From contig NJBF01000017.1 in the NCBI GenBank assembly GCA_003144275.1, positions 1 to 64,000 on the forward strand: DNA of 64,000 nt. Reading direction: 5' to 3'. The notes beneath the pieces were generated by a model, which did no database searches, was not told where the DNA came from, and saw only the letters and a list, made by a program, of their open reading frames with translations. This document shows positions 17,366 to 25,863 of this stretch, piece by piece. A program made the translations under genes and the position numbers. Numbering within the stretch: position 1 is the first letter of the stretch; every line of letters starts with the position of its first letter. Origin of the DNA: Candidatus Heimdallarchaeota archaeon B3_Heim. GTDB lineage: Archaea; Asgardarchaeota; Heimdallarchaeia; Hodarchaeales; Hodarchaeaceae.

Positions 17366-19354
17366 ATGAAAATTGATGATATAAAACATGTTGCTGTAAT
17401 CGGCGCAGGAGACATGGGTCATGGAATTGCCCAGGTATGTCTCATGACGGGTTATACAGTGAGCATGTACGATATAAAAGATGAATTTGTTGAGAAAGGC
17501 AAATCACGAATTGAATGGAGTTTAAATAAGCTCGCTGAGAAAGCTCGAATTTCTGAAAAAGATCGTGATACCTATCTCGGAAAACTAACAATTTCTACCA
17601 ATATGGAAGAAGTTGTTAAGAATGCTGACCTTTGTGTGGAAGCTGCACCAGAAAATCTTGATCTTAAGAAGAAGATTTTTGGTGATTTGGATAAATATGC
17701 TCCTAAACACGCAATACTTGCGTCTAATACTTCAAATATGAGCATTACTGAGATTGGTGAAGCAACTAAGCGACCCGATAAGGTAGCTGGATTACATTAC
17801 TTCAATCCTCCAGTGATGATGCAATTAATTGAAATCATCAAAGGTGAAAAAACCTCTGATGAGACCATTAATGTCCTTATTGACTTAGCGAAGAAATCAA
17901 CCAAGAATCCCGTGGTATCCAAAGATCATCCTGGTTTCATTGTGAATAGAATTAATGCCATCACCATGCTTCTAATTCATACCATGCTGGATAAAAAAGA
18001 GTACAAAGCTGAGGAAATAGATGCAGCTGCTATGATGATGGGTATGCGAATGGGTCCCTACGAACTTATGGATTTCGTAGGTTTAGATGTTGCATATCAT
18101 TCTATGAATTATCTTGCAGATAGGCTTGATAAAGACTACACTCCAACTCCAAGCATGAAGAAACTCGTAGATGCTGGAAAATTAGGGAAAAAGACTGGTG
18201 AAGGTATTTATAAATGGCCTGAAACAGGTCGACCTGATATTGATAGGGATGCTGAATGTGATTTTGATGTTATGGACTTAATGCGCGTCCAGATCAATGA
18301 AGCAGCTAAAGTTCTTGAAGAAGGAATTGCTATTCGTGGAGCCAAAGATATTGACACGGCGATGAAAAAAGGAATGAACAATCCTTTTGGTCCTTTTGAA
18401 TTAGCTGAAAATGCCGATCTACCCGAATTAACTGCATATATGGATGGACTTGCTGATAAGTATGGTTTAGAAGTTTTCCGTGCCCATAAATGGGTTCGTG
18501 ATGGAACTTTGATGGAACATACGAAAGCTGTTGAAGCTGCTCCTGAGGAAGCCTCTCCTTTTGAATTTGAGAATGTCGAAGTTACGAAGGACGAAGAAAA
18601 CTTTGTTACCACGATCATGTTGAATAATCCGCCATTAAACCTGATTTCTCAAGGTCTTCTTGATGATTTGTCTAAAGCGCTTGATCTTCTTTGGGACGAT
18701 GAAAAAACCAGAGTCATTGTCATCCGCGGTAGTGCTAATTGTTTCTCTGCTGGTGCACAAATTGATCCATCCTTAATGTTGGACGCAGTTCCATTCGTTT
18801 TATATGAATATGTCAGAAAAGGACAGATGACTTTTAAGAAGTTACGGCAGATATCAAAGATTGTCATTGCAGCTATGGAACGCTTCGCTCTTGGAGGCGG
18901 TTTAGAGATGGCAATGCATTGTGATCTCCGAATAGCAAAGGAAAGCTGCAAAATGGGGTTACCCGAAGTACAACTCGGTCTATTTCCAGCCTGGGGTGGT
19001 ACTCAGATCATGCGTAGGCATATTGGCTTAGGACGCACCATGGATCTCGTTATGTCTTCAAGACGAGTGAAAGCTGAAGACGCAGAAGAAATGGGCCTCA
19101 TCACGAAAGAAGTCGATGATGACAAGTTTGAAGAATATGTGTACAAATATGCCAAGAAACTTGCCATTGGGTGTGCTCCAATGAGTGTTGCAGTAGCTAA
19201 ACGTTTAGTTAATGAAACCGCTGAAGGTGACTTAGATACTGGATATAATGCCGAGGCCCTTGGTGCTGGTGTAGTCTACGTATCTGAAGATAGCAAAGAA
19301 GGATTTATGGCTCGAGTCATCGAAAAACGTGATCCGAATTTTGAGGGTAAATAA
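17366..19354 (+). CDS. 3-hydroxyacyl-CoA dehydrogenase/enoyl-CoA hydratase fusion
   Basis: 662 residues. The N-terminal HAD half has NAD-binding GAGDMG (13-18), ASNTSNMSI, catalytic H144 in GLHYFNPP and DHPGFIVNR, then the helical C-terminal HAD domains to about residue 390. A crotonase domain follows from about residue 400, with the oxyanion region SAGAQID, and E514 (GGGLEMA) and E534 (LPEVQLG). Their spacing of 20 equals crotonase E144/E164. The HAD-first order matches archaeal fusions such as the Sulfolobales crotonyl-CoA hydratase/3-hydroxybutyryl-CoA dehydrogenase, the reverse of E. coli FadB. All catalytic residues are present. Confidence 0.93.
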   Translation: MKIDDIKHVAVIGAGDMGHGIAQVCLMTGYTVSMYDIKDEFVEKGKSRIEWSLNKLAEKARISEKDRDTYLGKLTISTNMEEVVKNADLCVEAAPENLDLKKKIFGDLDKYAPKHAILASNTSNMSITEIGEATKRPDKVAGLHYFNPPVMMQLIEIIKGEKTSDETINVLIDLAKKSTKNPVVSKDHPGFIVNRINAITMLLIHTMLDKKEYKAEEIDAAAMMMGMRMGPYELMDFVGLDVAYHSMNYLADRLDKDYTPTPSMKKLVDAGKLGKKTGEGIYKWPETGRPDIDRDAECDFDVMDLMRVQINEAAKVLEEGIAIRGAKDIDTAMKKGMNNPFGPFELAENADLPELTAYMDGLADKYGLEVFRAHKWVRDGTLMEHTKAVEAAPEEASPFEFENVEVTKDEENFVTTIMLNNPPLNLISQGLLDDLSKALDLLWDDEKTRVIVIRGSANCFSAGAQIDPSLMLDAVPFVLYEYVRKGQMTFKKLRQISKIVIAAMERFALGGGLEMAMHCDLRIAKESCKMGLPEVQLGLFPAWGGTQIMRRHIGLGRTMDLVMSSRRVKAEDAEEMGLITKEVDDDKFEEYVYKYAKKLAIGCAPMSVAVAKRLVNETAEGDLDTGYNAEALGAGVVYVSEDSKEGFMARVIEKRDPNFEGK

Positions 19355-19674
19355 ACCTTCACTACTCTTTTTTCCCTCCATTCCCACTCATTTCATTTTT
19401 TTTACTTCTACTTTATTTTAACCATTTTTATGAGGAAGTTGAAGATGATAACAAGAAAGTAAAGTTCCAGAATATCTGTCTGTTCCTATCTGAATTCCTC
19501 CACTATTTTATAGATTTTCAGCTTTTACTCCGAGAATAAAACGATGTTCCCAGAAGGTAACGGAAAAAGAAATTTCAACAAAGGTATTAAAGGTAGCTCA
19601 GTGGCGTAAAACGTAAATATGGATTTAGATGTTCATATTCTTCACTTGTTAAAGGTTTTTTCTGAGGAAATAAG
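19355..19674. other. intergenic: T-rich terminator-like tract then promoter
   Basis: Positions about 19367-19430 are T-rich and fit transcription termination after the fusion gene. At 19591-19602 a GGTAGCTCAGTGG-like string resembles a tRNA D-arm, but no T-arm or acceptor pairing follows. The region right before 19675 has GAGG as ribosome binding site. Confidence 0.4.
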
Positions 19675-20784
19675 ATGAAAAGTAAAGAAAAGGAATTACT
19701 ACTAGAACTGTCTCAAGCTGCAAGAAGACCTGGTGTTAAGCTTTATCACTTCGCAGTATTAAGTACTTTAGATGAGAAAGGTCGACCATATAGTCGAGTA
19801 CGATCACCTACAGTTATTCTACCATATAACATGGCCTTAAATCATCGGAAAATGCAAATTAGTGGCAAAATTCCTACAAGGTATTCTAAAGAAAGATTGG
19901 AAAAAGCTATAGAATTAGATACTAAGTATAAACATATTCGAGACAAACATGAATGGGAATTATTATGCTACGATGAATCCGTTCAAGATAGTAGCTTAAA
20001 ATTATCCACAACCCATTTCAGACGTGATTCTCGAGCAAATTTGCTCTGTCTTGAAGCTGTAGTTGTTATTGATCCAATCTCAAAACAAATGACCGTACAA
20101 AGGGGAAGAAGAGATTTCGTCATAGATGTTGAGGTAACCGATATATCCAAAAAAGGAGAAGACCTTTATGATTATATGGCAGCATGGTACCTTCTCCTCC
20201 TAGCGGATACTCACCTGGCTGCTCACGAAGATAAAGAAAAAAGATTTTTTGATACCGTTAAAGAAATATGGACAGCAAAATATGAAACCATCAAAATAAA
20301 CTTACAGTCAGAAGAGGGACCAATAGAAATTCTTGAAGACTTTTCTTTTGCTAATAAAACCGAAGGATTGAACTTTATTGATAGGCACCATATGGGAACA
20401 CTAGCTATCAGAAATAAGGATGCTAATAGAGCTGATGTTGTTTCCACAACCTTTGATGTTGATCTTTCGATCGCAGAGGGGATTTTTTGGCAGATTAATT
20501 CCGATTTAGAATTCATAGAAAGGTTTTTTAAAAAATTAGAATCAAATTTATCCTCTAACGACCCATTTGTGTCAATTTGTACCATGGCTTTTGGAATGAA
20601 ATATGAACTCGGAATCGCAGTCGAAGGTGAGATAACTCTCAACGGGGAAGAAATAACTAGTTACAAATCAAAAAATAATATATCAGGATCAGTTGCATAT
20701 ATCAAACCCCGTAGAATGACTAACATAAGCCCTAGTGAAAGTCGTCGGAAAACTGTCGGCGTGATATTTGACGAATGGAAATAG
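19675..20784 (+). CDS. uncharacterised protein upstream of M28-like gene
   Basis: A 369-residue soluble protein, no signal peptide or membrane helix, rich in charged residues. I do not recognise it. Notable segments: an N-terminal HFAVLSTLDEKGRPYSRVRS, faintly like the substrate strand of split-barrel flavin enzymes; a DYMAAWYLLLLADTHLAAHED helix near residue 170; and a basic C-terminus. GAGG precedes the ATG. It lies 123 bp upstream of the degenerate M28 peptidase, with two hairpins between. Position suggests a link to the peptide-processing island, which is inference. Confidence 0.6.
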   Translation: MKSKEKELLLELSQAARRPGVKLYHFAVLSTLDEKGRPYSRVRSPTVILPYNMALNHRKMQISGKIPTRYSKERLEKAIELDTKYKHIRDKHEWELLCYDESVQDSSLKLSTTHFRRDSRANLLCLEAVVVIDPISKQMTVQRGRRDFVIDVEVTDISKKGEDLYDYMAAWYLLLLADTHLAAHEDKEKRFFDTVKEIWTAKYETIKINLQSEEGPIEILEDFSFANKTEGLNFIDRHHMGTLAIRNKDANRADVVSTTFDVDLSIAEGIFWQINSDLEFIERFFKKLESNLSSNDPFVSICTMAFGMKYELGIAVEGEITLNGEEITSYKSKNNISGSVAYIKPRRMTNISPSESRRKTVGVIFDEWK

Positions 20785-20838
20785 ACTATCAAGGATCAGA
20801 AGCTTATATGATACAACACCGAATCAATGCTAATAGTT

Positions 20839-20883
20839 CCCCCTCCGATAGAGGGGGCAATATCATCTATTCCGAATGGGAAT
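20839..20883 (+). promoter_or_regulatory. two consecutive hairpins between genes
   Basis: CCCCCTC-CGATA-GAGGGGG (20839-20857) is a 7-bp GC-rich stem in an AT-rich neighbourhood. ATTCC-GAATG-GGAAT (20869-20883) follows. They lie between the 369-residue gene and the M28-like gene. They may act as a processing or termination/attenuation signal; no T-tract follows directly. Confidence 0.4.
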
Positions 20884-20907
20884 AACTAACTCTTTTGAGG
20901 AATAAAT

Positions 20908-22137
20908 ATGATTTCACTTCCATCAATAATCGGCAATATTTGGGCTTCTTCTACAATATTTTCTCACGTAAATCATTTAGCTGATTCAATTGGCCCAAGG
21001 ATCACTGGAAGCACTGGTAATACACAGGCTGTTTCCTATTTAGAAGATCAATTTAATAATCTTGAATTAAAAGTAGAAAAACAGTTATTTGATGTTGATA
21101 TCTGGAGTTATGAGGAAGTTTCCTGTAATTTAGGACGTCAATCAATCAAAGCTGTCCCTTTTGGTTATTCTTCTCCAGGTGAAATTGAAGGCTCTATCTT
21201 ACCTTTAATTAATCCTAACCTAAAAAGGTTAGAATCCTATAAATTCTCTGATAAGATTGTCGTTTACTTGAACACTATGGGTTTCATGAGTGCTATGGGT
21301 GGACGAGGATTATCTCGGGAAGATCTCATTGCTAAATCTGAAGAAAAAGGCGCTACGGCTTTTATCGAAGTAACGAACAAACCAGGAGGAGTAATAGAAC
21401 GGAGAAATTTAAAAACATCGTCATCTATCCCTAGTGTAGCCGTTTCGCTAGAAGATGGTCATTTTTTATTGCGTAATCAGAAAGATGTGACCTTGACTGT
21501 AGTTGGACAGAAAAAAACTGTATCTGGAGAAAATATTATCGCAAAAACTAAGCAGAGCACAGAGAAAAAAATTATTCTCAATGCCCATTATGACACTGCT
21601 CCTGAATCACCAGGCGCATTTGATAACGCAACTGGAGTCGCAACCCTCTTGGAATTAGCTAGAGTGTTTTCAGAATTTGAAACTCTTCCTTTCTCACTAG
21701 AATTTGTTGGATTAGGTGCCTCTAAGTGGCATTTTAGTGGTGCTAAAAAGTACATTGAAAAAAGTTTAGAACAACAACCCAGATTAGCGATGACCTTTGA
21801 TAACACTGCTAAACCAGGAGGAACCAGAAATGGCGTACTCACAAATGATATGCATCTATTTGGAGTTACAAAGAAACTTGTTTCTGATTTCGGTTTTGAT
21901 ATAAACCTAGCTCCTATACCAATTTTTGGTACAGATGCAACCCAATTCCATAAGAGAAATATTCCTATTTTTGTAATTAATCAGTGGAAATCTCCCACGT
22001 TTATGAACACTCCTTATGATACTCCAGAGAAATTGTCAGCAGATTCTCTCAAGAACTCCACTAGTATAGCAGGAGCGATTTTGGCAAATATCCAAAACAT
22101 TTCCAGAATGGATAAAACTCGTAAAAACAAGGCGTAA
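20908..22137 (+). CDS. M28-like protein with lost metal/catalytic residues (pseudoenzyme)
   Basis: A 409-residue M28 aminopeptidase homolog with a PA-like insert (about residues 125-200). NAHYDT and GAFDNATG keep the first ligands, and FDNTAKPGG keeps the later Asp. The catalytic Glu pair is replaced by S272-K273 (LGASKWHFSG, where its two paralogs have SAEE or SGEE), and the last zinc-binding His is N367 (FMNTPYDTP against YMHTAFDTP). It should therefore not hydrolyse peptides by the usual mechanism. It could be a binding or regulatory partner of the active paralogs at 44050 and 45286. GAGG precedes the ATG. Confidence 0.88.
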   Translation: MISLPSIIGNIWASSTIFSHVNHLADSIGPRITGSTGNTQAVSYLEDQFNNLELKVEKQLFDVDIWSYEEVSCNLGRQSIKAVPFGYSSPGEIEGSILPLINPNLKRLESYKFSDKIVVYLNTMGFMSAMGGRGLSREDLIAKSEEKGATAFIEVTNKPGGVIERRNLKTSSSIPSVAVSLEDGHFLLRNQKDVTLTVVGQKKTVSGENIIAKTKQSTEKKIILNAHYDTAPESPGAFDNATGVATLLELARVFSEFETLPFSLEFVGLGASKWHFSGAKKYIEKSLEQQPRLAMTFDNTAKPGGTRNGVLTNDMHLFGVTKKLVSDFGFDINLAPIPIFGTDATQFHKRNIPIFVINQWKSPTFMNTPYDTPEKLSADSLKNSTSIAGAILANIQNISRMDKTRKNKA

Positions 22138-22212
22138 AAAAACCTATTGGACATCAGAAGTAAATTATTTTTATTTCAGTAGTTCTGGCAAGATAAATTA
22201 AATTGTATTCCT

Positions 22213-22809
22213 TTATGTATAGATCTCTCCTGTTTCAGGAGCCAGATACCCGAAAACACCCATTAGTAGCAATAATATACTACTAAGGACCCATCCCACT
22301 TCAAATAAGTCGATACTTAAAAGAAAACTCTGGAAGACTGGAGTTATACACCCGATAAGGGCAGCTACCGTTAGAATTGCTCCAATCTGTTTTCCAGAAT
22401 CCCTTGAAACTTCATTTATTGTATAGGTCCATGCAGTTAAATTAATACATACAAAGAAGATTGTAATCATTTTGAAAACATTTGATAACACATTATTATC
22501 ATGTATAGCTGGTATGAAACCTAACAGAGCAATACTACCAGCAAGTATCCCCCCGATAGTCATCACCGGTCGTCTCTGGTGAATTCTTTGAGTCCAGAAA
22601 ACACCGATCAAGATGCCAATATATACCAGAAGTAATTCCATTAAAAAGAATAAGAATGTAAATGGTGGAGGGAGTACAACTGATTTCGTGGGTGAAATAG
22701 CCTTTCCTAAATAAACAGGAATATAGACTGTTGTTCCTACATAAGCAAAAAATGATCCCATTAATAACCCTAAAATGTAAGTGTCTCTTTTCATAAAGAA
22801 TTCTTTCAT
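22213..22809 (-). CDS. MFS transporter, C-terminal half as separate frame
   Basis: 198 residues with about six membrane helices, corresponding to the second half of a major facilitator protein. It begins MKEFFMKRDTYILGLLMGSF, as after a central cytoplasmic loop. It overlaps the upstream half by four bases (ATGA), so the two may be translationally coupled. Either the transporter is truly made as two six-helix subunits, or a single indel split one gene. No substrate can be inferred. Confidence 0.6.
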   Translation of the reverse strand: MKEFFMKRDTYILGLLMGSFFAYVGTTVYIPVYLGKAISPTKSVVLPPPFTFLFFLMELLLVYIGILIGVFWTQRIHQRRPVMTIGGILAGSIALLGFIPAIHDNNVLSNVFKMITIFFVCINLTAWTYTINEVSRDSGKQIGAILTVAALIGCITPVFQSFLLSIDLFEVGWVLSSILLLLMGVFGYLAPETGEIYT

Positions 22810-23432
22810 CCTTCGTCCTCCGTTTTACTTATTAGAAACAGATATAGACACCACAAACCAGTAGCTACTAAACCAATCCCGCCCCAAAAGGCTACAGACA
22901 TTTGCCAATTCTCATTGAATAGGACAAAGAGGTATATCGTAAAATATGCTGATCCGAATGCACCAGTAACTAACCCACTCATCAAAAGGAGAGTATTTTT
23001 TGTATTTTGAGATGAAGGGACATATCGTGACAAGATCTGGTTATGGTACATAAAGAGTAATCCAAATCCAGAGGCCGCGCAAAAGCGAATTAATAGGAGA
23101 AGAGGAAAATTGGGAATAAATGGATGCAGAGTTCCAAAAAAAGATAAGATAAAAGAACCTGCTAAAACGACATAATCAATACCAAACTTTTTGAAAAGAC
23201 GTGCTATTAATCCTGAGAGAGGTATTGGTAATAACATCACGACGAAGAGTAGAGACGATTGAATTACATCTATATTAAATTCATTTTGTATGAGAGGGAT
23301 AAAGATTGATATAGATGACCATATTCCTCCTAATGCTAGAAGGGAGAGAAAGAAACTAACCATGACTAAGTATTTTTCTAATTTTGAGGGATTAAGTATA
23401 ATTTCTGTTTGTGGTAACTCCATTACTAACAC
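22806..23432 (-). CDS. MFS transporter, N-terminal half as separate frame
   Basis: 208 residues with six membrane helices starting near residue 19. The loop between helices 2 and 3 (GLIARLFKKFGIDYVVLAG) fits the MFS motif A region (G-x-x-x-D-R-x-G-R-R) only loosely. It ends SKTEDEG exactly where the central loop of an MFS protein would lie, and the second half starts within its stop codon. Together the two frames total about 406 residues, a normal MFS length. Confidence 0.65.
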   Translation of the reverse strand: MLVMELPQTEIILNPSKLEKYLVMVSFFLSLLALGGIWSSISIFIPLIQNEFNIDVIQSSLLFVVMLLPIPLSGLIARLFKKFGIDYVVLAGSFILSFFGTLHPFIPNFPLLLLIRFCAASGFGLLFMYHNQILSRYVPSSQNTKNTLLLMSGLVTGAFGSAYFTIYLFVLFNENWQMSVAFWGGIGLVATGLWCLYLFLISKTEDEG

Positions 23433-23475
23433 CTATCTTTTCTGTTTGAATCTTAAAAAGGAATGACAATTTTTA

Positions 23476-23823
23476 TCATGCTATGGGTTGGTTTTTCCTT
23501 CTACTACCTGAGATTTTTTGAAAAAATTTTTTTCCAAAAAAGACAATCTCATAAATTCCAAAGAGAATAATCAAACCCCATAGTGTGAGAACTGCTCCTA
23601 ATGAAAATCCTCCTATAAAACTATAAGGGAGATATAAGAGAGGATGAGTTTCACTTTCATAAGCAGTTCCTGCATTCGTTGCAACGATATTAACGATTGT
23701 ATTCAGTAATCCACTAATTACACCAATTACACAGAGAATCCGAAATAAATAATACCAATAACGTTGTTCCAAGGAGGATTCAAATTGATTTTCGGGTCGT
23801 TTCCATTTTCCCACGGTAACCAC
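23476..23823 (-). CDS. small membrane protein, unknown
   Basis: 115 residues with two clear helices (about 27-48 and 67-92) and a basic C-terminus (KKFFQKISGSRRK). The N-terminus is hydrophilic. No family recognised. It is transcribed ahead of the split MFS genes (44 bp gap) and may form an operon with them. Confidence 0.55.
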   Translation of the reverse strand: MVTVGKWKRPENQFESSLEQRYWYYLFRILCVIGVISGLLNTIVNIVATNAGTAYESETHPLLYLPYSFIGGFSLGAVLTLWGLIILFGIYEIVFFGKKFFQKISGSRRKNQPIA

Positions 23824-24018
23824 ATCGCTTGATTGAATCTGATTGATTCTTTAAAAATCACATCGATTTCTCTCTATCACGTTATTTTTCATAAAGCATT
23901 CGCCCGTTAACTATCTTTTTTTTAGAGATTATAATCATCAAATGTCAAGTATTTACAATTCATTATATTATAAATTCAAAAAAGAAAAATGATGAAAAAA
24001 AAGGAAAAAAGATTCCCT

Positions 24019-25281
24019 TTATTTCTTTTTACGTTGGCTGATCGCAGCAATTCCCATTAAGGAAATTAAGAGAAAAACCGCTTCAAAACCAGGGGTGCTT
24101 CCATCATCAGTTGTAGTCGTCTCATCGGTAGTGGTTGAAACTTCAGGTTCCGTTGTAGTATCTGTAGGATCAGAAGAACCTAAAAGTCTGATTTCCGAAA
24201 CAGTTCCGAAACCCATCATTTGAATCCAGAAGCCTTTAAGATGGAATTCATCAATTATTCCATTTGTGCGGTCCCAAAGCATTTTGAGTAAGGGACCACC
24301 CATGGTTGAACCAGATTGATAACCAAAGTGTGTAGCATTGTTTGTTACTGTGTACTCTTTGTAGGTGTAGTAAAGCTGATTATGCTTCCATTCACGTGAT
24401 TTAACATAACCCATTAACATTGTTTCATTCGAACTAACATCACCAAAGACGAATTTTCCGTACACCGATGTCCCCATCATGGATGTATTGATTGTGGTAA
24501 TCTCAATATAGAAAACATCACCCTGAGAGATTTGGGAGTCTGGAGCATCTGGATATGCATATGATCCATCTGTAATCGGATTACCTTCAGAATCTTTTAT
24601 CGTACCCCACTCTAGCCATATTTTATCTCCTACAAACGCACCATAATCGGCAACAGATTCATATCGTTCTATTAAAATTTCACTGAGTGTACCAAAACCC
24701 ATCATTTGGATCCACATTCCAGTCATTTCCCATTCTAACATTGCACCATCAGTAGCATCCCATTTGAAGCGTAAGATTCCGCCCATCATGGTAGTGTTGT
24801 ATTGGAAGTAATCACCTTCAACATAATCGACTGTATAACCTTTACTTTCGTAGTCACTTTGCCAATAAGTCCAATTGTATTCACTGGAGTTCATTGCTTT
24901 GAAATAACCCCTGAGGGTTACATTTGGTGTTGATGATCCATCCGCGAATGAGAAAATTCCATATGTGTAAGGAGAGGTTTCTTGTGTAGTTGTATTAATT
25001 ACAGTCATATTTATCTCTGTTATATCGATGTAAAAATGATCTCCTTCTGATATGTTAGAACCAGGGGCATCTGGATAGGAATAGCTAGCATCCGTAACAG
25101 GATTTTCTTCACTATCTTTTAAGGAAGCCCACACATATTCAAATTGATCTCCAACTTCCACATTAAAGTGACCCTCATGGGCAACCGCAGCTAATGCAGT
25201 ATTGCTCCAAGCTAATGGTACACTTGCTAATAAGAAGCTGAGAATAAGAATTACGTTTCTTTTCTTCATTAAAAAAACCAA
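24019..25281 (-). CDS. secreted surface protein with duplicated domain and TPGF C-terminal anchor
   Basis: 420 residues. A signal peptide (MKKRNVILILSFLLASVPLAW) is followed by two homologous domains, about residues 38-205 and 213-368. Each opens like VGDQFEYVWASLKDSEENPV / VGDKIWLEWGTIKDSEGNPI, has YPDAP and GDHFYIDIT / GDVFYIEIT, and ends MWIQMMGFGT-SEI / FWIQMMGFGT-SEI. A Thr/Asp-rich stalk (about 372-394), then STPGF, a hydrophobic helix and QRKKK complete a sorting-signal-like tail. The function is unknown, probably envelope-exposed. It shares the tail motif with the 25864 protein. Confidence 0.75.
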   Translation of the reverse strand: MVFLMKKRNVILILSFLLASVPLAWSNTALAAVAHEGHFNVEVGDQFEYVWASLKDSEENPVTDASYSYPDAPGSNISEGDHFYIDITEINMTVINTTTQETSPYTYGIFSFADGSSTPNVTLRGYFKAMNSSEYNWTYWQSDYESKGYTVDYVEGDYFQYNTTMMGGILRFKWDATDGAMLEWEMTGMWIQMMGFGTLSEILIERYESVADYGAFVGDKIWLEWGTIKDSEGNPITDGSYAYPDAPDSQISQGDVFYIEITTINTSMMGTSVYGKFVFGDVSSNETMLMGYVKSREWKHNQLYYTYKEYTVTNNATHFGYQSGSTMGGPLLKMLWDRTNGIIDEFHLKGFWIQMMGFGTVSEIRLLGSSDPTDTTTEPEVSTTTDETTTTDDGSTPGFEAVFLLISLMGIAAISQRKKK

Positions 25282-25378
25282 CCGTTTCTATTTTATTGAA
25301 ATCAATTCCATATTAGGAATTTAACTCGAGTTGTTATTTTTTCTAGTAGGATTAAAAGTGTATTGATATCTCATCTCA

Positions 25379-25720
25379 TTATTCTTGGTCAAGAGAAATA
25401 TACCCTTTTTTCTTTAGGTTTAAAAGAAAGGTTGCTAAGCTTGACCGAACACTGTTTGTATCTTGCTCTGCATCTTCGATTAACTTTTTCTCAATTGTTC
25501 TTACAGAATGAGTTCCATCACATAAATTCCAGACAAATTGGCCAATTTCGTCTATGACCATCACTTTTTTTTCCCGATCATGATCACTAATAAACTTTTT
25601 TCCAGGTTCCCAGTATCCTACAATAATATTAGCAAGTTTTTTTGGAAATAAATGATTTAATTGAACATTATCACTCGGTAAAAGGGCAGTTCCTGATTTT
25701 TGCTGATTTTTATCAACCAT
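25379..25720 (-). CDS. stand-alone PqqD-like protein
   Basis: A 113-residue protein matching the PqqD fold: VMVIDEIGQFVWNLCDGTHS, then SVRTIEKKLIED and VRSSLATFLLNLKKKGYI. PqqD domains bind leader peptides of RiPP precursors and present them to modifying enzymes, usually a radical SAM protein. None is present in the window. The gene stands in the same stretch as three TldD/TldE pairs, which in known RiPP pathways remove leaders. This co-occurrence, not the single gene, is the reason to suspect peptide maturation. Confidence 0.75.
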   Translation of the reverse strand: MVDKNQQKSGTALLPSDNVQLNHLFPKKLANIIVGYWEPGKKFISDHDREKKVMVIDEIGQFVWNLCDGTHSVRTIEKKLIEDAEQDTNSVRSSLATFLLNLKKKGYISLDQE

Positions 25721-25863
25721 TCTACATTCCCAATAATTGAGTTTATTTGAAGCGTGATATAATATAGGATTTCAACCTTGGATAGATCTTTCAATTTTGT
25801 GATAAATATTGGGTTTGGGAAAAAGGAGGTGGGGAGAGTATTACCCTAAGAAGTTAGGCTCAA

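Noticed and set aside
19575..19650. tRNA-like string GGTAGCTCAGTGG
   Set aside because: No D-stem partner, no T-arm consensus and no acceptor pairing downstream; it is probably chance.
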